DNA of 20,437 nt. Source: UBA288 sp964461885 (GTDB taxonomy: Archaea; Halobacteriota; Methanomicrobia; Methanomicrobiales; Methanospirillaceae). Below are positions 19,318 through 20,437 of the stretch, in pieces; the stretch's first letter is position 1; the number at the start of each line of letters is the position of its first letter. The notes under the pieces are model-generated. The model did no database searches, was not told where the DNA came from, and saw nothing but the letters and a program-made list of their open reading frames with translations. A program made the position numbers and the translations under genes. The DNA lies in assembly GCA_964461885.1 (NCBI GenBank), contig CAYWVY010000041.1:1-20437 (forward strand). Reading direction: 5' to 3'.

Positions 19318-20437
19318 TCAACCGAAGAAGCGCTCGCTCGGGACGCGGTCGAGGAGCATCCCCTCGACGAGCACGGGCATCAGGCGGCGCCCCTCCTCGA
19401 TTGCGAGCTTCAGGCGCCACGCCCGGTCTGCGTAGATGGTGAAGATCGGCTGGCCCTTGGCGACGCGCTCGCCGGGCTTGGCGTGGAGCTCGAGCCCCGC
19501 CCCGTGGTCGTGGGGCGAGCCGGCGAGCCGGGCGAGCGAGACGAGGGAGGGGTTGTTCAGCTCGACCACGTATCCCGACTCGGGGGCGTTGACCACATGC
19601 GTGTGGGCTCCGAGCGGGATCGCGGCGGCCGTCACGGACGGGTCCCCGCCCTGGATCTCGATGATCTGCTTGAACTTCGCGAGCGCCCTGCCCGACGTCA
19701 GGATCTCCTCGGCCATCGCGTAGCCCTGGCCCTGCGAAGCCTTGCCGGCCATCTCGAAGGCGATCCCGGCGAGCGAGAGCGACTTCTGGATCAGGGATTG
19801 GGGCTCGATCGAGCCCTCGAGCACGGCGAGCGCCTCCTTCACCTCGAGGGCCGGGCCGATCGTGTGGCCGACCGGCGTGTCGCCGTAGGTGATCGCGCAC
19901 TCGACCCGCATCTTGAGCCGCTCGCCGAGGTCGATGAACTCGCGCGCGAGCTTGCGCCCCTCGGCGATGTCGGCGATCTTCGTGGTCCGGCCGACGGGGA
20001 TGTCGATCACGACCAGGTTCGCACCGACCGCGAACTTCTTGGCCATGACCGAGGCGAGCATCTGGCCGCGTGCGTCGATCTTGAAGGGATACTCGACCAC
20101 GATGATCTGGTCGTCGGCCGGCGCGATGTTGGTCGCGCCGCCCCAGACAATCACGCCCCCGACCTTCTCGGTCATGGTCTGGACCTCCTCGGCCGAGAAT
20201 TCGACCGGGGCGAGGACCTCCATCAGGTCCGCCGTGCCGGCCGCGCCCGTGATCGCGCGCGACGAGGTCTTGGGTATCTTCAGACCCGAGGCCGCGATGA
20301 TCGGGACGATGAGGAGCGAGATCTTGTTGCCCGGCACACCGCCGATCGAGTGCTTGTCCACGATCGGCCGGGTCGAGAAGGAGAGCTGGCTGCCCGTCTC
20401 GACCATGGCGACGGTCAGGTGCTCGACCTCGTCCATG
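19318..20437 (-). CDS. deoA: AMP phosphorylase, N-terminus outside the window
   Basis: The 372 visible residues are the C-terminal three quarters of an archaeal AMP phosphorylase (thymidine phosphorylase family, full length near 500). It cleaves AMP with phosphate to adenine and ribose 1,5-bisphosphate, which R15P isomerase then passes to type III RuBisCO or, in some methanogens, other pentose routes. The family signature KHSIGGVPGNK begins near visible residue 28, followed by SSRAITGAAGTADLMEVL and the GGATNIAPADDQII segment (about 100-113); the C-terminal all-beta domain (PSVTAAAIPLGAHTHVVNAPESGYV) is complete. The Met at 20436 is internal, because the N-terminal helical domain is missing, and the gene continues past the window. 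It is transcribed in the same direction as the ligases, 80 bases upstream of them. Confidence 0.93.
   Translation of the reverse strand, partial: MDEVEHLTVAMVETGSQLSFSTRPIVDKHSIGGVPGNKISLLIVPIIAASGLKIPKTSSRAITGAAGTADLMEVLAPVEFSAEEVQTMTEKVGGVIVWGGATNIAPADDQIIVVEYPFKIDARGQMLASVMAKKFAVGANLVVIDIPVGRTTKIADIAEGRKLAREFIDLGERLKMRVECAITYGDTPVGHTIGPALEVKEALAVLEGSIEPQSLIQKSLSLAGIAFEMAGKASQGQGYAMAEEILTSGRALAKFKQIIEIQGGDPSVTAAAIPLGAHTHVVNAPESGYVVELNNPSLVSLARLAGSPHDHGAGLELHAKPGERVAKGQPIFTIYADRAWRLKLAIEEGRRLMPVLVEGMLLDRVPSERFFG

Overview
The window looks like chromosomal DNA of a methanogenic archaeon, most likely of the order Methanomicrobiales or a close relative. The evidence is: archaeal promoters (TATA-like boxes about 25 bases before short or absent leaders), an archaeal AMP phosphorylase, a hexulose-6-phosphate synthase fused to an RraA-like domain, a PaaK/coenzyme F390 synthetase-like pair with an ACT protein, and exported proteins with the Thr/Pro linkers, FN3-like and dockerin-like modules common in Methanomicrobia. 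The DNA is very GC-rich (about two thirds by eye), so long open frames on the antisense strand are frequent and were discarded. No rRNA, tRNA, CRISPR array, insertion sequence or phage gene was seen.

Layout. Positions 1-880 hold two overlapping-style minus-strand genes of unknown function (one cut by the window edge). From 880 to 5614 come a CPH-type (CopB-like) copper P-type ATPase, an N-formylglutamate amidohydrolase-like protein, a small NifX/NifB-like metal-cluster binding protein, an AlkD-type DNA glycosylase and an unknown 132-residue protein. From 5737 to 9666 a superoxide dismutase is divergent from two tandem secreted SGNH esterases of the CE3 (acetylxylan esterase) type. The first esterase carries CBM6, FN3-like, Thr/Pro linker and dockerin-like modules; the second is a short version. 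From 9674 to 14647 are a class II lysyl-tRNA synthetase, a rhodanese, a membrane-anchored protein with a cohesin-like domain, a DUF475/TerC-like membrane protein and an anchored fasciclin (FAS1) protein. From 14923 to the end are HPS-RraA, an operon of two PaaK-type ligases plus a tandem ACT protein, and the 3' part of AMP phosphorylase.

The most interesting theme is extracellular. Within about 8.5 kb (6454-14647) there are four exported proteins: two CE3-like esterases, a surface-anchored cohesin-like protein and a surface-anchored FAS1 protein. A dockerin on the esterase and a cohesin-like module on an anchored protein in the same neighbourhood suggest, but do not prove, a small archaeal cohesin-dockerin surface assembly acting on acetylated polysaccharide. 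The two esterases share a 191-base stretch with no difference, indicating recent duplication or gene conversion, and both have Gly where the catalytic Asp of the usual DxxH motif should be.

The metabolic right end is coherent. HPS interconverts ribulose 5-phosphate and hexulose 6-phosphate, AMP phosphorylase releases ribose 1,5-bisphosphate from AMP, and the PaaK/ACT operon probably activates aryl acids connected to aromatic amino-acid metabolism. A perfect 8-base inverted repeat in the leader of that operon is a candidate regulatory site.
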